Assembly (NCBI GenBank): GCA_026120185.1 | Contig: JANUWF010001497.1 | Span: forward strand, 1,724,501-1,788,500 | DNA: 64,000 nucleotides | Source: Voacanga thouarsii | Lineage: Eukaryota > Streptophyta > Magnoliopsida > Gentianales > Apocynaceae | Direction of reading: 5' to 3' | In this document: piece after piece, positions 10,690 through 23,964 of the stretch | How the letters are laid out: each line of letters starts with the position of its first letter | How positions within the stretch are numbered: position 1 is the first letter of the stretch | The notes under the pieces: generated by a model | Told to the model about the DNA's origin: nothing | What the model saw: the letters and a program-made list of their open reading frames with translations, nothing else | Databases searched by the model: none | Made by a program: the position numbers and the translations under genes

Positions 10690-11760
10690 ATCTTATTCCT
10701 GATAGTTAGAGACTACCTCAAAAACTTCTCCAATCCATCTTTCCGGAACCCTAGATATCCTCCTATTACGACATGGTTCGTTTTGTATAAGAATATCTAG
10801 TTGTGCCTCTTTAGGTTCCTCAATTGGAGTACTAGAATTTGAAGTGTTAATCAACTTCTCTTCCAATTTCACCTTATTCGAAACCTTAGTGGATATACTT
10901 TGTTCATCCTTCAAGTATCTAACATGAGTACTAAAAAGTACTTTTTACTTTTGGGGATGATAAAAGTATCCACCCTTTATTCCTTTTGGATACCCTATGA
11001 AGTAGCACAATTTTAATCTTAGATCTAACTTGCTTCCTTTAGTCAATATATAAGCTGGACAACCATATACCTTGAGATGGTTTATACTAAGTTTTCGTCC
11101 AATTCACATCTCATAGAGTATCTTAGGCATTGATTTAGAAGACACCAAATTCAGAATATATGCTACTATTTTTAGAACATATCCCTAAAAAGAAATAGGA
11201 AGAGTTTCATGACTTATCATGCTTCTGACCATTTTTATCAACGTTATATTTCTTCTCTCAGCTATTCCATTCTGCTGGGGAGTCCTATATGCAGTTAGTT
11301 GAGATCCTATATCCTGATGTGCCAGTCATTAAATTCATCAAGGAGATACTCTCTACCATAATCCGATTTTAGCATTTTGATTACTTTACCTGTTTGATGC
11401 TTTACCTCTACCTTAAATTCCTTGAATTTATGAAATGAGTTAGATTTACGCTTCATCAAGTAAATATAACCAAAACGCGTGTGATCATTTGTGAATGTGA
11501 TAAAGTATTCATATCCTCCTCTAGCAGGTGAAGACATAGGACCACAAACATCAGTATGAACTAACTCTAATATTTTCTTGGCCCTTTTCGCCTTTTAAGT
11601 AAATGACCTTTTGGTCATTTTACCCATAAGACAATATTCACACTAAGGCCAATCCTCTAATTTCAATGAGTCTAAAGGCTTATTTTGGATTAACCTCTGA
11701 ATCCGATTAGGATTTATGTGTACTAATCTCAAGTGCCAAAAATATGAGTTATTTGACGTG
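10690..11760 (-). pseudogene. K1 pol: GAG-pre-integrase, integrase core and linker
   Basis: The order on the minus strand begins with a 'LGHINPNRIQRLIQNKPL' pre-integrase motif and a decayed zinc-binding 'CEYCLMGKMTKR' (about 11590-11740). The integrase core (11307-11537) has 'LVHTDVCGPM' with the first catalytic Asp and 'KSDYGREYL' with the second. The Glu-bearing segment is frameshifted near 11240-11300. The linker before RT (10693-10914) contains 'RRISRVPERWIGEVFE'. Both visible catalytic aspartates remain, but the frame is broken several times. Confidence 0.85.
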
Positions 11761-12049
11761 ACATTTCTATTCTTATCATTAGGTTCCATCTAAGCATTAC
11801 TTATTTGACAATTAATAGGATTAATATAGAAAAGATTCCCATATATGTTTCCAGAATAAATAATATTTCTATTTCTACTGATTGAAATACCAGAATGGAA
11901 AGAAACAGAATATCCTTGATTAATCAATTTTGAAACTGAAATCAAATTCTGTTTAAAACTAGAAATATATAAATATCTTTTAAAACTAAAATCGTATTAG
12001 AATAAAATAAAATCTCCCAGTCTCCCACTGCTTCAGCTCACACTTATGC

Positions 12050-12202
12050 TCCGTTGCCCACTTTGAGTCCATACTCTTCTCTACTGAGTCACCTTATCTT
12101 GCTGAACCACTACAGGGAGTTACAAATATGGTCAGTGGCTTCGGAATCAATAATCCAAGTGGATGATGACTCAACTATCAATGTAAATTCTAAGTATAGA
12201 GC
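12050..12202 (-). pseudogene. K1 protease fragment
   Basis: The minus strand reads 'STWIIDSEATDHICN' at about 12120-12172. This is the copia protease active site (WIIDSGATDHI in the family) with Gly replaced by Glu next to the catalytic loop. It ends at the AATAC duplication of L1. The gag zinc knuckle resumes on the other side at 16578, so L1 landed just upstream of the protease. Confidence 0.75.
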
Positions 12203-14165
12203 AATACTGTGAAATCCCAGTCAAAACCAACCTTAGAGTAAGGGGGGTTGGGATGCATATCATATTTTAATTCATGGTTAAATATATTTTCATATGATTT
12301 TTATGTGTTGTGGATTCAGGTTTTATTGTCTTGAGGTCTTGTTGGTGAGTATTGTGTGAGAGGGGCAAGATGGTAATTTTTGCCCGAGGTGAAAATAGGG
12401 AGGTAGCCTGTGGATTGAATAGAAAATAATTTTCTAGTGAAAATATCAATAAGAGTTGTTGTGGTTTAGTGATTAGAGCCTTAGAATTAATTCTTGAGGT
12501 CTTAGGTTCAAATTCCATTATTAGAGCTACAACATGATTAAATTTTATTTTTGCTTGGGAAGTATCATTGTCGGCCTTAGTGGTGTTTGGAGTAGGGTAG
12601 AGATGTTGTCCTATGAGAGACATGATAGGAGTCTTCAAATCCTACTCTTTTGCTCTACACAAAATTTCTAAGGGGAATTCATTTCCTCTTGATCCTTAGT
12701 TTTTCCTAATTCTCAATTCATTAGTTTGTTCATTGTATTCAAGCTAATTTTATTCTAGAACAATTCCAGTAATGTGTTGTGGCTTTGAAGGTTCAAAATG
12801 TCTTAGTAAAAGACATTATATGGACCGAAATAATGGATGAGGGGGAAAGATTTCAAGTGAATTAAATTCCTTAGTGAACTTTCTAAAAATTCACTCTAGT
12901 TAGGTTCATTTCCCTTTGTACATAGAACTGAAATTTTTTCCAGCTTTGTGTGCCTTCAATGTGTCGAAATTCTTGACCATTATTCCCTCCCAAATGCTGC
13001 CAGAAAATGGTCCTTTTGATCAGCTAGAATCTGGATTTTTATGGCTATTTTCGGACTGCACAAAGATGGTGCCAAAAAAAAAAAAAATCCTGTACAAATC
13101 GCAGCTTTGGAGGTCCAAAATCAAGCTCTTTTCTTCCAGTTTTTGTACAACACCCTAGCCATGTTTTTCCTCCATGAAGTAGGCTAGAAACCAGCCTTGA
13201 AAGCCCCAAAAATTCCCCTTCAAAGCCTCTGTAAATCACCTGGAAAAGGGCAGCCGAAAACTGCCCAGAAAATTCCAGCCTTGCAAAAATCTGTGCAGTG
13301 GTTTTTTTTTTTCAGCTTTGTTTCCTAATTCTCTCCTAGTCGAAACTCCATCCTTTTTCTGAAAAAACCACCCTTAAACCTCCATTAACAAAACTCCATT
13401 GTCCTCCCAAAGTTCTGCACCAAAATCCAGCCATGGATGCCCAAAAAGATTTCCAAAAAATTTCTGCAATCATACCTTGATTTGGATACTAAAATTCCAG
13501 CCACCATGATTTAACAACTTTCCATAAAATATACCTCAAACAACTAGACCTTCTCTTCACCATTATACTTCATAATTTCGGCCACCCTAAGCCTCCTTCA
13601 ACCAGCTTTCATTCAGCCAAAACACTGTCCAGAAATTCGTCCATGGCAGATTTCCAAAAGCTCTCTAATAATCAAAGATATTCTTGTGATATCTAGTTTC
13701 CAAAATTGCTTCCCAAAAATATTCTTCAAGGATTTTAACAACTAACCTTTCCTTTTTCCTTCCAAATCAGAGAATCAACCTCCTAAACCCTACAGAAATT
13801 TGTCCAGCCCTATCTCTCACAAAAATTCAGCAGCTGCACATTACCATCTCTCGATTTTCTTCAACCTCCAAGAACACACACACTACACCAAGAACACCTA
13901 CCTCTTCCCTACACCTAATACCCCTCCAAACCATCTCAAACCCTCTCTAAAACTTCCAGATTTGACCTACTCACTGCCGTGAGTCCATCAACACCATTCT
14001 TAACATCAAACTTCACAAATCAACTCGCTACTTCGGATCAAAACCAGAAAATTCTGTGAAGGTTCAAGAACACCGTCAAGGTAGGTTTGTTCTAACAACT
14101 TCATTTTCTCCAATCTTGATCTCTAGTGGGAATATATGTGATCAAATATGCTAATGGTCTCTATT

Positions 14166-14181
14166 TCTCTCTCTCTCTCTC
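14166..14181. repeat. (CT)n microsatellite in L1
   Basis: An uninterrupted CT run of about eight units sits just before CACGGCCGAAACTCC. The equivalent run in L2 is (GA)n at 54968-54991, confirming the opposite orientation of the two LTRs. Confidence 0.8.
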
Positions 14182-14401
14182 ACGGCCGAAACTCCTCTCC
14201 CTTGGCCGGATGACTTCTTCTCCATAAATCATGCTCTCGTCATCTCCCATGGACAAAGTTAGACATCTAGGAGTTGAGATCTACTCTAAACTCCTTCAAG
14301 GGGTTCATCAACCAAGCAAGTACCATCAACCCTTCTTTTAAACTCTAGAAGCATGTCTCTAGGGTGATATTGATAATAGGTGGATGGTGATAGGATTGGA
14401 G

Positions 14402-14422
14402 TATATATATATATATATATAT
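14402..14422. repeat. (TA)n microsatellite in L1
   Basis: About ten TA units lie within the solo LTR. The corresponding L2 site near 54737-54749 has only a short TA run, so the repeat expanded or contracted between copies. Confidence 0.8.
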
Positions 14423-16577
14423 TGTTGAGATTGAAGTATGAATATATGTATGTTCGTGAAGGAGATGGGACTTATGCATGGAAGGATTATCTTGGTTGAT
14501 TGCATGTTGATTTGAGGTTTGATGCATGTCATAGGTAGTATTTGTGATGAAGTATGCTAGAGATTATGTTACCTTTGGTGAATGGGATTGATATTCATGT
14601 TGGATTATTGAAGCCATGATCATATTTATGCTAGTAGGGGTTAGATCATGTTTTGATAAATTGAGATCTATGCTTGTATGCATGATTTGGATGATTTGAT
14701 GAATTGAAGAGTTGTATATGTTCATGATTGTGGTTAGCTATAGGAATATGATCATGATCTAGTTGTCCCTAAGCTAAATTTTATTTCATTAATAAAATAT
14801 TTAATAATATGATTTTTCTAGTAAAATTTTGAAAACCATGGGAAAATGTGAATTTGGTCTTTTATATAAAATAGTGATATTTTAGTCAAATAAATAATAG
14901 TTTTTGCTAGAAAAATAAAAATATATATTATTTAAAATAATAAAATCAATTAAAGCCTTTTATGGAAATAATTATAATTAATAAAATATTTATTATTAAA
15001 AACTTAATTATTATCTTTTAATCAAAACCCATTAAGGATTTGCTTATTATTTTTCAAGCAAGACTCACTAAATTTATTTTCAACAAATTTTAACTATCAA
15101 TTATTTTCTAACAACTAAATTATTAATAAATCATTATTTTACCTAATACCACCTTGGACCATTTTTCAAATAAACCATAATTTATTTTTAGCAAGATTTA
15201 AACCTTCAGCTTTTTGTACCTATTTCCCAAACTCTAGTTATTTTAATATCAAACTAGATTTATTTTATAAACCCTTTTTATTTATTATTAAGCCTTAAAA
15301 CTTGGGACACTAGGGATATGATTGTAGTAAGTTGAGTTAGTTTTATTTGAGAAAGTGAGTCTTTGGCTTGAGTTTGATTGTAGTTTGTATTTACTCTATG
15401 CGGGGTTAGGTCAGCTGTTGGAGACCTTTGTTGTGGGCAAGGATCAGGTAAGCTCCTGCATAAAACTTGATTGATGTGAAATGTTTTCCTTATGGCAAGC
15501 CAAATGTAGAGTGTATGGACACTCATTTATGTAAAGGCAATTGAGGGTTGAACTCTCTCTTATTTCAAACATTTGAATTATTTAAAAATCAAAGAGCAGA
15601 TTTGCCAAACTTAAACTCTTTCTAAAGCTGATTTTTACAAGGACTTTGGAAACCCTCAAAATGCCATTTTCATGTGGAACAATGTTTTGTTCATTTTATT
15701 CCAAGTGGAAAACGTCGTTGAGTACTCAATAAGGGTAGGCTAGTAGTACTAGTTTTGAAGAGTAAGAGTGAGTCTTCTGGCAGGAGGCCACCTTCAGAAG
15801 ATGAACTCAACTTAGATAAACATCAGTACTTCTTAGTCATGCCAATCCGAGCTAGCAGTTTTATTTCAGTCAAGTGGCTGTGTTTTGCCGGAATGGACAC
15901 CCGGTTGTTGTTTGGGTATAGAGAATGAGGAGTATCTTACCCGGTAGGCCGATCACCTACCTTTAGTCAGTCTATAGAAGTGTCGGCATTCTGACCGGCA
16001 GTATGCACAAAGTGTCGGCATACTAACCATTCGGTTATGGGGCCCAACGTGTGGTAACCTATAATCCTTTCTTTCGAGTGGTTGATCTTATAAATTATGT
16101 ATGGCTAGAAAAGTCAAAACGCCACTCTTGCTTTTGACTAATGTTTATTGCTTGCCAATATTTCTCTTATAAAGTTTTTATACTCTACATCCACGAACTA
16201 TTTCCTCTGAACACCCAAACCACACACGGACTTTCTGATATTTCTGTCTTATCACATTTTTACCATGATTTCAGGCTGATCCTGCTGTGGGGATGAGTAG
16301 CTTGTGTTATCTGCCTTGGAAGAGAATATTGTCTTTTATTTTTATGTATTGCTTTGGGAGTTGAGAGTGGATGATTTTATTTATAGATTTGTATTTCTTT
16401 TGGAAATTCATGGTTTTATTCGTGGATTTATCCTTGGGTTGTAGTAAATTTTAAGTTAAATTATTATTTTCATTTCGCTATTTTAATTGTGTGACCTAGT
16501 TATAAAGACCCCTTGTCCTTTGGATGGGACGACATCCCCGGCCCTGGCGGGCCTAGGTAGCAGGGTGTTACAAATAC

Positions 16578-17362
16578 CTAAAAATAACTTGGCCAAGAAG
16601 TCCAGACAATCCTTTATGAAATGCCCCTTCTTGCAACACTTGCCTTTGGGCTTGGATCCCTTAGGTTGGGCCTTCGCATTATTCTAGGCCATTTTCTTCT
16701 TGAACTTCTTGGACTGGGCCCCAGTTTTAGAAGATAAACTAGAACAAGTGATCAAAATCTTTGACTTAAGCTTTATAATTTTTTTAACAGCCTAGAGTTC
16801 TTTCATCAACTTAATCAAATACATACTCAACTTGTTCATATTATAATTTAACTTGAATTGAGAATATGAATTTGGCAAAGTCTTAAGAACCATGTCAATT
16901 TGGGTCTTAGTATCGATTGTTGCCCCTAGGACCTATGCCTCCTCGAAATGTGCAACTATCTTAAGTATATGCTCGCGAACAATACTCACTCAACTATCCT
17001 AGTATTCATAATTGCTCTAAGAGCTTCCTGCCTTGCGGGCTGGCTCTTGTTAGCAAAAATAGTGCACAATGATACATTGATATCATTTGCAGTAAGCATG
17101 TTCTCATGCTTAGATTGAAGAACATTGGACATAGAAACTAACATATAGCATCTAGCCATTTCATCACATTTCCTCTATACTTTCTCAGCCTCACGTTCCT
17201 GATTCGTGGAATCTTCCCCAATTTCAAGACAGGGGTCGGTTAGAACATACTTGTCCTCCTCTGCAATGCGTACTTTATAGTTCCTTTTTCAGTCCACATA
17301 GTTAGGTCCGGTTAACTTATTCTCCTTGTGAATAATGGACAAAGGACTGAAACCTGACATTT
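16578..17362 (-). pseudogene. K1 gag with zinc knuckle
   Basis: The minus-strand reading starts at 17362 with 'MSGFSPLSIIHKENKLTGPNY', the usual copia gag N terminus, followed by 'CDEMARC' and 'SKHENMLTANDI'. The end carries a zinc knuckle 'GKCCKKGHFIKDC' at about 16600-16665. Its spacing is one residue short after the first Cys, so binding was probably lost. Gag would form the virus-like particle and bind RNA. Stops occur after 'NYVDW' and elsewhere. L1 separates this piece from the protease. Confidence 0.85.
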
Positions 17363-19013
17363 CTGTTGATTGGAAAAAAAAACTCCATTCAGAAAAATGT
17401 TTGTTTTGGAAAAACATATAAATGTACAATTAAAACATCATATTATTTCCATGATATATTTAACCTATTAAAACCATTATAAAAAATATGAAAATTTTGA
17501 CTCTTAGGAAAATTGACAGAGCTTCATAGGAAGGTTAACGATTTTCTAAATTAAGTGCATAACCATCACAAATTAAACTTTCTTAATAGGTAATGATCCA
17601 AAAATAATTCTATCGATAGAATGGTCACTACTCTCATCATCTACGGACAATCAAGTATTAATGCCTCCAACGATAAGTTGGCCGGCACTAACATATATCC
17701 TAAACTTTAATTATAATTCATTGTTAATTCTAGATTCTCGTGAAAATCCATCTTATAGGGGGCCATTCTCAGAATAACACAAGGCAATCCATAATCTCTA
17801 ACAGGAATCCATGATGGAAGTCGTAGAGCTATTGGAACCCCTCTCCCACTTAATCTTTTGAGAAAAATATGTTTTTAAGAAAAACGTTTCTTTAAAATTT
17901 AATTGATTTTTTATTAATTTTAGTGAAAGCCCAAAAATTTAACCATTATTTTGTATTTCAAATATAAAACCTTTTAAGAGAATAAACTATGAATTTTTAT
18001 TCTACTACTTAAGTTAAAACTATTTTCTAGGAACTAAATTTGAAATACTTAAATTTAAAATTATTCTACATGTTAAGAATAAAACCTTCTAAAGGAATAA
18101 ACCATTAATTTATTTTTAAATTACTTAATTCCATTTTAAAATGTTTTCCATAATTGTTTTTTCTAGAGAAAAATTAATTTCTCAAAAACTTTTGTGCATT
18201 TGATTACAAAATTAGATAAAATAGTCATGCTAAAAAATAAACATTTTTACATGCTATTTCTAACCTGTGATTCTTATATGACCAAATAATGGATTAAATA
18301 TCATAATAATAATAAAATTAAAATGGTCTTATTTAATCCTGATTCCTCCTTTACTAACAATTTTCATGCAAAATTATTTAACTCTATAAATAAACCATTG
18401 TAAGAAAATAACTTCATGTGATATGAACCCTAAAAGAAAAAGAAATTACAAGGACATGAAGAAAAATAAAAAACAAAAACTGGGAAAATCGGGGCCTAGT
18501 TCGCTGAATTGGCAAACCACGGCTTGCCTTAAGTCATAGCCGGCTTACCTTGAGGCAAGGTGGCTGGCTTCCCTCTAGAAGTTGGGGCTGGCCGCGGCCG
18601 GCTTTCACAAAGCCAGCCGCAGCTTTGCCCAAAAACTTTTCAGAAAGCCGGGGCTAGTTCTGAGCTTTCTCCACCCAGCTGTTGCATCTTCCTTCTCCAA
18701 TTTTCTTCTGTTTTCTTTCAAGGAGATTTTGTGTATTGATCCAGGCACCAATTTCTTGTTACAGGAATTCGTAAATTGAGTTAAAATACAATATCATTGC
18801 TTATGCCTTTCAAAACGAGGCGTACATGAATTCTACGAAAAGCGATTAATAATAAATTACAAGTATCTATGCCTCCACAAGCAAGGTGTATACAAAATCT
18901 ACCCACATAAAAAATCAGGAAGGATCCATACAATCACAAAGATAATTTTTTATTAGTAAAGGAATCGCCTTTCTGATTACTAACCCTAAACATGCTCTTA
19001 GATTATAACCATA
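17363..19013 (-). other. K1 untranslated leader with conserved purine block and GC-rich segment
   Basis: About 1.65 kb lies between primer site and gag, with no coding frame, matching the 1.7 kb leader of K2. 17832-17851 on the minus strand is the 20-mer AAGTGGGAGAGGGGTTCCAA, identical in K2. 18490-18650 is a GC-rich cluster of GCCGGC/GGCTGGC words in an otherwise AT-rich leader, 380-540 nt from the LTR. K2 has a similar cluster at the same distance. Roles in packaging or RNA structure are inferred only. Confidence 0.65.
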
Positions 19014-19025
19014 GCTTTAATACCA
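19014..19025 (-). promoter_or_regulatory. K1 primer-binding site, tRNA-Met type
   Basis: The minus strand reads TGGTATTAAAGC, matching the initiator tRNA-Met complement TGGTATCAGAGC at 10 of 12 positions (one C-to-T, one G-to-A). It lies 2 bp from the 5' LTR. Confidence 0.85.
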
Positions 19026-19027
19026 CT

Positions 19028-20853
19028 TAAAGGGCCCTGGAAAAATAAATATGCAGCGAAAATTACAATTTACAAAATTTTTCCCGAGTGAAAGTCTAAG
19101 AATATTTACTTCTAAGGCATTTTACTTGAATAACCGGGGTTTGATTCGGGTTTGACAGCGCTTCCTGAACTAGAACGTCTACTTGTTCTGCGAGAATACT
19201 AGCTAATTGTCAGCTCCTTTGCATCAAACACTTACCACGTTTGCTAGCTTTTGACCTTCTAGAGTATTTTCAAACTTCTTACGGACCTTTACTGGTAAAA
19301 GTAGAATTAGGGTGAAGAAGATTAGAAGAAAAACGGAAGAGTTAAACGGTAAAAGAAAAACAAAGGAAAGCGTCTAAGGAAAAACCGGTGGCTTGGTTTC
19401 GTTCTTGGAAAATCGAATGCTGTAAGGTTTTTGCATAGTGATTCGGTCAACTGGTCCACCATAGCAAGCTTTTCTTTTTATATATTCAACAACAGCTTTT
19501 TTTTTTCTTTTCCTTTTCAAACTCAACCACTAGGCTACCTTTTTCGTATTTTCCTTTTTCTTTTTTATTGTGTGGCAGCTACTCTAGGTTCCCAAACCTG
19601 TAGCCATCCTACACAAACCCTTGTGGACTAGGAATTTTTTCTTAATTAGCCCAAGACTAATTAAATTAACTCTTTTATTAATTAATTAATCTATTTGGGC
19701 CTAACATAAATTACCCAAGATAATTAATTAATAAATTAATTAATTAAATTGGTCCAATTAAATTATTCTAACCTAAATAAAAATTTAATTGAACTCTTAG
19801 AATAATTCTTTCAATAATAAATTTATCTAATAAGACTATATAGTAAATAAATTTATCAAGGTTATTTGAACTATTCTGAGGACCAAAAGGTATATTATTC
19901 GTGGCTACTAAAATGATCAAAATACTCGTGCTAACAAATAGTTTTATTTTATCATTTTAAATATTTTATTTATCACCATATGAAAATATTGACCCTGATA
20001 ATAGTATTGCAAGTACAGTATCTTCGACCTATAGGTGTAATGACAAAGATTTCCCTCTACATAATACCCATCATTGAAATAGGAAAAATACATTGACCTT
20101 TTCTAATGATATTTACCATCCTTTAATAGCTAGTCTGATAATCTACGACTTCCAATATGTATCTACTTATCACAGAGAGTTACCCAAAAGTATACATACT
20201 TAGTCACGCATTTCCCAGGGCCCTGAAATATTTAGATTATTCCGGACAATCACAAGAGGGTAATTTCTTCACAATGAAGTATAGAAACTCTATTATATAA
20301 GTTGTTCTTAATTAACTAGAGTTATACACCCAACGTACAAGATTATTGGCCTTGCGATAAGACCTCACCAAGCATACATTATAGTGTACAAGTCCAGCTT
20401 CATTGGACTACCAACTTATACTCATGTCTTAGGGTACTCGTCCACGCAGTAATTACGATAAACCAATCTTCTTTTATTTTAGTACTTTTATAAAGATTAT
20501 TATCATGTGGTCCAATTCTATGTATTCCAAATACGCTTACATTATTAGTGTGAGTGGACTACTCTTTGGTTAAAGGTAAGCCATTCCCTATTTAGAAATC
20601 ATAGTGCAATGATCTAAATCTCGATGAAGTGCCCAGCTCCATCGATCAGTCAAAAATAATTTTTTGCCTATGTGTTAGTTGCCCATAATCTACACCTTAC
20701 TGTAAAAGTATGACCCAATTACGTAGATTACTTACTAATATATTTAGACCTTAATGTGCAATATATGTAAACAAATAATCATTAATGAATGAAACTTTTA
20801 TTAATTTAAAAAATTTAGAAATATATAGACCATTTTGGGCATATATTCCAACA
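19028..20853 (-). repeat. K1 5' LTR (about 1.8 kb)
   Basis: It starts TAAAGGGCCC (the expected TG has become TA) and ends ATATATTCCAACA. It is the partner of 7311-9105, and its inner end sits beside the tRNA-Met primer site, which makes it the 5' LTR of a minus-strand element. It is followed by the CCATG duplication. Confidence 0.9.
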
Positions 20854-20858
20854 CCATG

Positions 20859-21427
20859 ATAGTAAATTCCTTGGCGCAAATTCTACAAAAACTTTCCCTA
20901 TGGATTTAATAGTTTATAGATAGTTAGTGATTTCATGATCCCACTCTTTTTAAGTACAATGTTAGCTACATTTATATACAGTTATTTGGTTTTTATATAT
21001 TGGTGGTTATACTGCTTCCTGTTATGATATCTTAGACTATATATCTAATACTTATTAGAATATCTGCATATATCTCATCACTTTATTATTTTGACACTCT
21101 ATGAATTTGATTATTCATCCAAGAATTTTACCACGACCAAGTATGTAGGCATGTATATGTATACTATTCATTTTATGGAATATTGGATAGGTAGTTAATG
21201 GACTAGTTTAGAGCAAAAGCACTTTGGTGATCACCAAGGGAGTAAACATGAAGAGGCCTAGCAGGTTGCCATTGATTCCTCTTTTGTCTATGCGTGAGCG
21301 CCATCTTGCATTAGCAAAATGAGCATGAGTCATTATAAAGAGCATAGAGTATAGAAGTTAAAAATATGTTAAAATTGTGGCACTAGGAACTACTGAAGGA
21401 CCTTATCTTTTTCAAGCAGAAATCATT
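20859..21427. other. Host X, segment 2: no feature recognised
   Basis: A short stretch lies between the K1 and L3 duplications. It continues segment 1 (end 7305) on the left and segment 3 (start 35148) on the right once insertions are removed. AT-rich, with no convincing coding frame or repeat. Confidence 0.5.
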
Positions 21428-22054
21428 ACATGTGTAAAACCCCACCCTAAATTACCCTGGGTAGTATGAAAGCATGCATTATATTATTTTTATTTCAATA
21501 TGATTATATTTGATCTTTTGATTTTATGTGCTTTATGCGTATAGCTATTGATTCAAGTTGCCTTAATTTTCTTGTATATGATATTTGTGCATATGTTGGA
21601 CTACCATGTTGTTTAAATTTTACCTTAGAGGTAACTCGAGAAAAAGGTTTTGGAATGTGGGGATTTTTTATGTTAGATTATGACACAAGAATATCATGGT
21701 TTAATGGTAAGGGTGCTAGGATTTGAATTAGGTGATTGAGGGTTTGAATGTTAATTCTTGCTTGGACATCCTTTTTTTTTCCTTTCCTTTTCCTTCCTTT
21801 TTCTTCTTTGTTAGCTCCCTTGGTTTAGCCACCATTTCCATTCTTGGCCTTGAATTAGGGAGAATTATTCTAATGGAAATTATATTCCAAATTCGTCACC
21901 CATTAAATAATTTTACGCACTTATTTTCCCAAAATCCAATATTTTATATACCTTGATTTAGTGATTAAAATTATATTTATTTCCATTCTTACATAAGATC
22001 ATATTCTTAGAATTATTTATAGAGGCCTTTCCATTAAAACCTCTAGCTGCCACT

Positions 22055-23950
22055 TGTTCGAATGTATACCCACTAAGATTATATTTCTAAAGTAATCTTG
22101 ATTAAATTAATAAAAATTTTATTCTCATAAATTGTTTATATTTTCTTATTTTAATTTTTTTTACAATTTCACTCGAAAAGACTTATTGTGTTAAAATAAG
22201 TGATCCATGTGAATAGTAATCTTTCACAATAAGGAATGGATCTCGGGTTGCTTAACACATAAACCATTATTCTTAACTTGATGATGAGAATGGAAATCTT
22301 ATCATGATAATGTTATTATGTTGTGAATTCCAAGTTAGGGAATGACTTGACTTTGGCTAGTAAGTAGTCCTCTCACTTTATAACATAAGTATATTTCGAA
22401 TACGTAGAACTGTACCAGTAGTAGTGATTTCTAAAAATGCTATATAGTAGTAACTCAGACTACTATTGCTACAGCGTGGACTTCTATCATACGGTTTGAA
22501 TATGGGTTGGTGGTCTGGCGAAGCTAGAAGCGTATACTTTAATATACTATAGTTGAGGTTTTATCATAGGGCCAATATACTTGTATGTTGGATATATGTG
22601 ACTAGCTAGTTAAAATAGACTTGTATAGGATAGCTTCTATGCTATATTGTCTCTTGTGACTGTTCGAATGATCTAATAATCTATGGCCCTGAAGAACATG
22701 ATTTGGATGTTTGCTTTAGGGTAGTTCCATTGAAAAGCAAAAACATTCTAAGAAGTCATGAATCATTGGACTAGAGGTCTAAGGATGGTATATGTCATTT
22801 AGAAAGGTGTTAGTATACTCTTCCTCTCTGAATATATGACATTACGTAGAAACGTATATTTGTCATAACAGCTGTAGGTCGGAGGCTTACTACATGCAAC
22901 ATTGTCCTTAGGTCAATATTTTCTTATAGTGATATTGAAAAATATTTAACATTTTAAATACAACTATTTATATAGTAAGGATATTTTGGTAATTTTAGTA
23001 GCCAAGACGGTGTGTCTTTTGGTCCTTAGAATAATCCATAAGCCCTAATTATTTTCGAGCTAAGGAAATGGTCTCGAATTAAGAATATTTTATTTTATTT
23101 AGGAAATCTAATTTATTATTGGGCTAAAATAAAATATAAAGTCCAGAGAGGTTAAATAATTTATCTTGTTTAGTTGGTTAATTAATTTAGTTCAAGGCTT
23201 GAGCCTAGATTGAATTAATAAAATTAACCTAGGTCTAAATTAAGTTATGGGCTGAAGGAATTATTTTAGTTCATGTGGATAAGTTAAATGTTTTTTTATG
23301 GGCTTTGTAAGTCCGAGATTAAATAAATATTTTACTGAACTAGAAGTCTGAGGTTTAAACCCGAGTCTTGGTTAGGCTAGGGCTAGCCGTGTAAACCTGA
23401 TAAGATTCTAGCGATTTTTGAAAACCAGGGGAGATTTCTGTAGGAGGAATCTCAAGTATTCACTAATCATTTAAGAAGTGATATCGATCTACTGAAAAAG
23501 CGAGACTTCAGTAATTGAACTAGAAAAAAAAATTTCCCTCAGCGGTCTCTGAGTAATCCTTATTTTTTTTCCTCAGTGTCTAAGTTTCATTGTCTTCCAG
23601 TAGGATGAAACATGACGCTTTCTTGATCCTGCTTATTAGCAGCCAGTCAAGAAAGTGAGACTAAGACTTTCCTTCTTGATTTGCTCTTACCAACAAAAAT
23701 AGGACAATATTAGATTCTGAGAATCGAAGGTGTCCAGCATTCATGCAAAGACGAAGTCGTCATCTCACGGGTTTATCTCTTGAATCTTCCACGAGTGAAT
23801 CAGTGGCCATTCAGCTAATGTTAGTTCAGCCTAAGCAACACAATCATTCACAAAAATGTAGAGGTATAAAAATCTTTTTGTATTCTGCTGTGCATTTTTT
23901 TATGTTTTTTGTGTAGTTTTTTGCTTTGTGTTCGCCGCATTCCACCTTTA
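22055..23950 (+). repeat. K2 5' LTR (about 1.9 kb)
   Basis: It runs from TGTTCGAATGTATACCC to ...CATTCCACCTTTA (the 3' copy ends CTTCA) and aligns throughout with 29577-31468. Shared landmarks include AGTAGCCAAG near 23000 and the CAGCCAGTCAAGAAAGTGAG segment near 23640. Confidence 0.92.
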
Positions 23951-23952
23951 AG

Positions 23953-23964
23953 TGGTATCAGAGA
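23953..23964 (+). promoter_or_regulatory. K2 primer-binding site, tRNA-Met type
   Basis: TGGTATCAGAGA matches the initiator tRNA-Met complement at 11 of 12 bases. It lies 2 bp after the 5' LTR, the same spacing as K1. Confidence 0.9.

Larger units (their letters stand above)
12208..16572. repeat. L1: solo LTR of an unidentified about 4.3 kb LTR family
   Basis: The unit starts TGTGAAATCCCAG, ends CAGGGTGTTACA, and is flanked by identical AATAC (12203-12207 and 16573-16577). Its reverse complement is matched along its length by L2 (52648-56939), and L3 (21433-35142) is a diverged copy in the same orientation. There is no second LTR, primer site or pol domain, so a solo LTR left by unequal recombination is the simplest reading. 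If the common TGTAACACC... start marks U3, transcription sense here would be minus; this cannot be proven. It contains CT- and TA-rich simple repeats. The parent lineage is unknown; large LTRs of this kind occur in gypsy groups such as Tekay/Del or Tat. Confidence 0.85.
7311..20853 (-). mobile_element. K1: Tork-like Ty1/copia retrotransposon, interrupted by solo LTR L1
   Basis: The minus-strand element has a left (3') LTR 7311-9105 and right (5') LTR 19028-20853. On the minus strand the order is primer site, leader, gag, protease, integrase, RT and RNase H. Integrase before RT defines copia. The flanks TCATG (7306-7310) and CCATG (20854-20858) form a 5-bp target duplication with one mismatch. 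L1 plus its duplication (12208-16577) splits it between the gag zinc knuckle and the protease. Without L1 the element is about 9.2 kb. All frames are broken. Confidence 0.92.

Noticed and set aside
21433..22054. Independent small element starting TGTAAAACCCC
   Set aside because: It aligns with the start of L1, and its partner end with a matching ACATG duplication is found at 35142, so it is the left part of L3 split by K2.
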